64,000 nt of DNA from Lentzea terrae (GTDB taxonomy: Bacteria > Actinomycetota > Actinomycetes > Mycobacteriales > Pseudonocardiaceae), in the NCBI RefSeq assembly GCF_003265345.1, contig NZ_QFWW01000026.1:186001-250000 (forward strand), in the 5' to 3' direction. Both the position numbers and the translations under genes were made by a program. Shown here piece after piece: positions 62,775-64,000 of the stretch (position 1 is its first letter; the number at the start of each line of letters is the position of its first letter). The notes below the pieces were generated by a model. That model made no database searches, had not been told where the DNA came from, and saw nothing but the letters and a program-made list of their open reading frames with translations.

Positions 62775-63104
62775 CTATGCGTTTGGTGCCGTGGAGGTTC
62801 CGTAAGGCCGCTCAACGGGCAGCAGTGCGCGCGCTGCATCCAGATCTCGTGCGCGCACCTTCTCGTGGATCTGCCTGGCCAACGGCGTGACGTCGGTGAT
62901 GCTGACCGTCCACTCGTTGACGTACATGTCGACGGCTTCCCGCGTCAGGCCGATCTGGATCGACCTGTGCGGCAGGGCTTCGTGGTTCATGCCGCGTTCC
63001 GGATCCCACTGCACGCGCACGGCGGGTTTGCCCTTGATGTTGCTCTCGACGGCGTGCGCGACCGCCCAGTCGAACCCCTCGCGGGTGATCCGCACGGCGA
63101 GCAC
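62775..63104 (-). CDS. Small hypothetical protein
   Basis: About 109 residues from GTG 63104 (AGGAG four bases ahead). GC-rich third positions and an ordered sequence (GFDWAVAHAVESN, VRVQWDPERGMNHEALPH) support a real gene. No family recognised. It is seven bases upstream of the sugar dehydrogenase lipoprotein and probably co-transcribed with it. The frame stays open to 63311, but that part overlaps the divergent small gene. Confidence 0.6.
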   Translation of the reverse strand: MLAVRITREGFDWAVAHAVESNIKGKPAVRVQWDPERGMNHEALPHRSIQIGLTREAVDMYVNEWTVSITDVTPLARQIHEKVRARDLDAARALLPVERPYGTSTAPNA

Positions 63105-63156
63105 GTGCTCCTGGTCTTCTTTCCGGGCGTACCCGCACCCGCAGATCAACGACCTG

Positions 63157-63387
63157 ATGGTTTTTTCCGCGTTGCAGCGAGTGCACGGTTTCGACCTCGT
63201 GTGGACCGACGTGGAGCGCACGACGGTGCGGCACGGGGGTTCCGCGGCGTACGTGCACTCGTTGGGCGACCTCCGGCAGGCCCTCGCGACCTGGCAGGAC
63301 GACTGCCGCAACTACGACGCCGACCCCGCCGGGTACGTCCAGCGCAAGAGGGAAGCGGCGCGCGCGGCTGCTCAGCGCGACCGTTAG
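63157..63387 (+). CDS. Small hypothetical protein
   Basis: A 76-residue protein (MVFSALQRVHGFDLVWTDVE, then a charged C-terminus VQRKREAARAAAQRDR). Strong GC bias at third positions supports coding. It is divergent from the previous small gene with 52 bases between starts. In-frame sequence before the ATG (YPHPQIND) also looks coding, so the start may be further left. Function unknown. Confidence 0.55.
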   Translation: MVFSALQRVHGFDLVWTDVERTTVRHGGSAAYVHSLGDLRQALATWQDDCRNYDADPAGYVQRKREAARAAAQRDR

Positions 63388-63432
63388 CGGTCACCCTATA
63401 AGGGTTCGCCGAACGAGCTATGGTGGGGAGTG

Positions 63433-63458
63433 AGACCCCTCGTCCCAGGCAGGGGTCT
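63433..63458 (+). promoter_or_regulatory. Hairpin in the mfd leader
   Basis: AGACCCCT/AGGGGTCT, a perfect 8-bp stem with a ten-base loop, 35 bases before the mfd start. Weaker outer pairing (GTGGGGAG with CTCCCAC) could extend it. It may end the upstream small-gene transcript or attenuate mfd. Confidence 0.45.
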
Positions 63459-63492
63459 GTCTGGCGTCTCCCACTCGACCGGGGTTTCTCAC

Positions 63493-64000
63493 ATGCCGCT
63501 GCTCGGCCTGCTCTCCTGCGTGCTGCACGACAAAGCCCTCCGCACGTTGGTCGACTCCGCCGGTGTCCCCGAGCTGGAGCTGGACGGTCCGCTGGCCGCC
63601 CGCCCGCTCGTCGCCGCGGCGCTGTCCACCGCGAAACCCGTCCTCGCCGTCACGGCGACCGGGCGGGAAGCCGAAGAGCTGACCAACGTCCTCAAGGACC
63701 TCATCGGGCCCGGCAAGGTCGCGTTCTTCCCCAGTTGGGAGACGTTGCCGCACGAACGCCTGTCGCCCCGCGCGGACACGGTGGGTGCGCGGCTGCAGGT
63801 CCTGCGCAGGCTCAAGCACCCCGAGGGCAACCCGATCCGGGTGCTCGTCACGACGGTGCGCAGCCTCATCCAGCCGATGGCGCCGGGTCTGGGCGACCTC
63901 AAGCCGGTCCACCTCAAAACTGGTGAAGAGCAGGACTTCGCCGAGCTGATCACGAGCCTCGCCGAGAACGCCTACACCCGCGTCGACATGGTCGAGAAGC
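63493..64000 (+). CDS. mfd: Transcription-repair coupling factor Mfd, 5' part
   Basis: The first 169 residues of Mfd, the ATPase that removes stalled RNA polymerase and recruits UvrA. The UvrB-homology domain reads LDGPLAARPLVAAALSTA, TATGREAEELTNVL, VAFFPSWETLPHERLSP and LVTTVRSLIQPM. The gene continues past the right edge. mfd is also next to the TetR gene in M. tuberculosis (Rv1019-Rv1020). Confidence 0.95.
   Translation, partial: MPLLGLLSCVLHDKALRTLVDSAGVPELELDGPLAARPLVAAALSTAKPVLAVTATGREAEELTNVLKDLIGPGKVAFFPSWETLPHERLSPRADTVGARLQVLRRLKHPEGNPIRVLVTTVRSLIQPMAPGLGDLKPVHLKTGEEQDFAELITSLAENAYTRVDMVEK

Overview
The window is high-GC actinobacterial DNA. It is dense, has many 1-20 bp gene overlaps, uses GTG and TTG starts freely, and its terminators are long GC stems without U-tails. 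From about 6 kb to the right edge the gene order follows Mycobacterium tuberculosis Rv0981-Rv1020: htrA/two-component/moaB, mscL, fmdB-type ruc, 5-FCL, galU, glp(moeA), rimJ, sepX/glpR, pmt, rsmI, metG, tatD, rpfB, ksgA, ispE, FAAL, pth, rplY, prs, glmU, mfd. Several accessory families look like Pseudonocardiaceae (a Lentzea/Saccharothrix-type genome); that placement is inference from gene content and style, not from a search.

Layout. 1-6.1 kb: galactoside uptake and use (ABC permease and binding protein leftward; GH42 beta-galactosidase, DeoR regulator and GalT rightward). 6.2-10.7 kb: envelope stress (HtrA protease, OmpR/kinase pair, MoaB, MscL). 10.7-16.1 kb: a CIRCE-preceded ruc-SAF-mscL operon, 5-FCL, then galU-glp-rimJ and the divisome membrane protein SepX/GlpR, ending in tRNA-Ala(CGC). 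16.1-19.7 kb: small hypothetical, lipoprotein, cupin and membrane genes. 19.7-25 kb: an accessory island on the minus strand with a Crp-family regulator, a cyclase-like protein and an NTPase that share an amyloid-signalling-like motif, and an Mrr nuclease flanked by 27-bp direct repeats. 25-36 kb: an unusual Ser/Thr kinase, an acyltransferase-SGNH protein, an ECF sigma/anti-sigma pair with a palindromic divergent promoter, PMT, RsmI and a PadR-controlled ABC exporter. 36-47 kb: metG, tatD, rpfB, an 826-bp non-coding stretch with repeats, ksgA, a SAM-riboswitch metNIQ operon inserted before ispE, and a TROVE protein. 47-64 kb: ABC-F, two DivIVA-repeat proteins, FAAL, pth, rplY, prs, glmU, a diguanylate cyclase, tRNA-Gln(TTG), an esterase, a desaturase with TetR, a PQQ-type dehydrogenase and the start of mfd.

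The genes worth most attention are (1) the 21.4-24.9 kb cyclase-like/NTPase pair, whose facing C- and N-terminal ends carry matching Q-x-G motifs, beside a cNMP-type regulator; (2) the Mrr cassette inserted exactly at the tail of that operon; (3) a SAM-I riboswitch whose P1 stem overlaps the Shine-Dalgarno of a Cys-containing leader peptide ahead of metNIQ; (4) a tRNA-like folded leader directly before a TROVE (Ro60-type) gene; (5) a CIRCE element and a start-codon-sequestering hairpin in the ruc-SAF-mscL operon.
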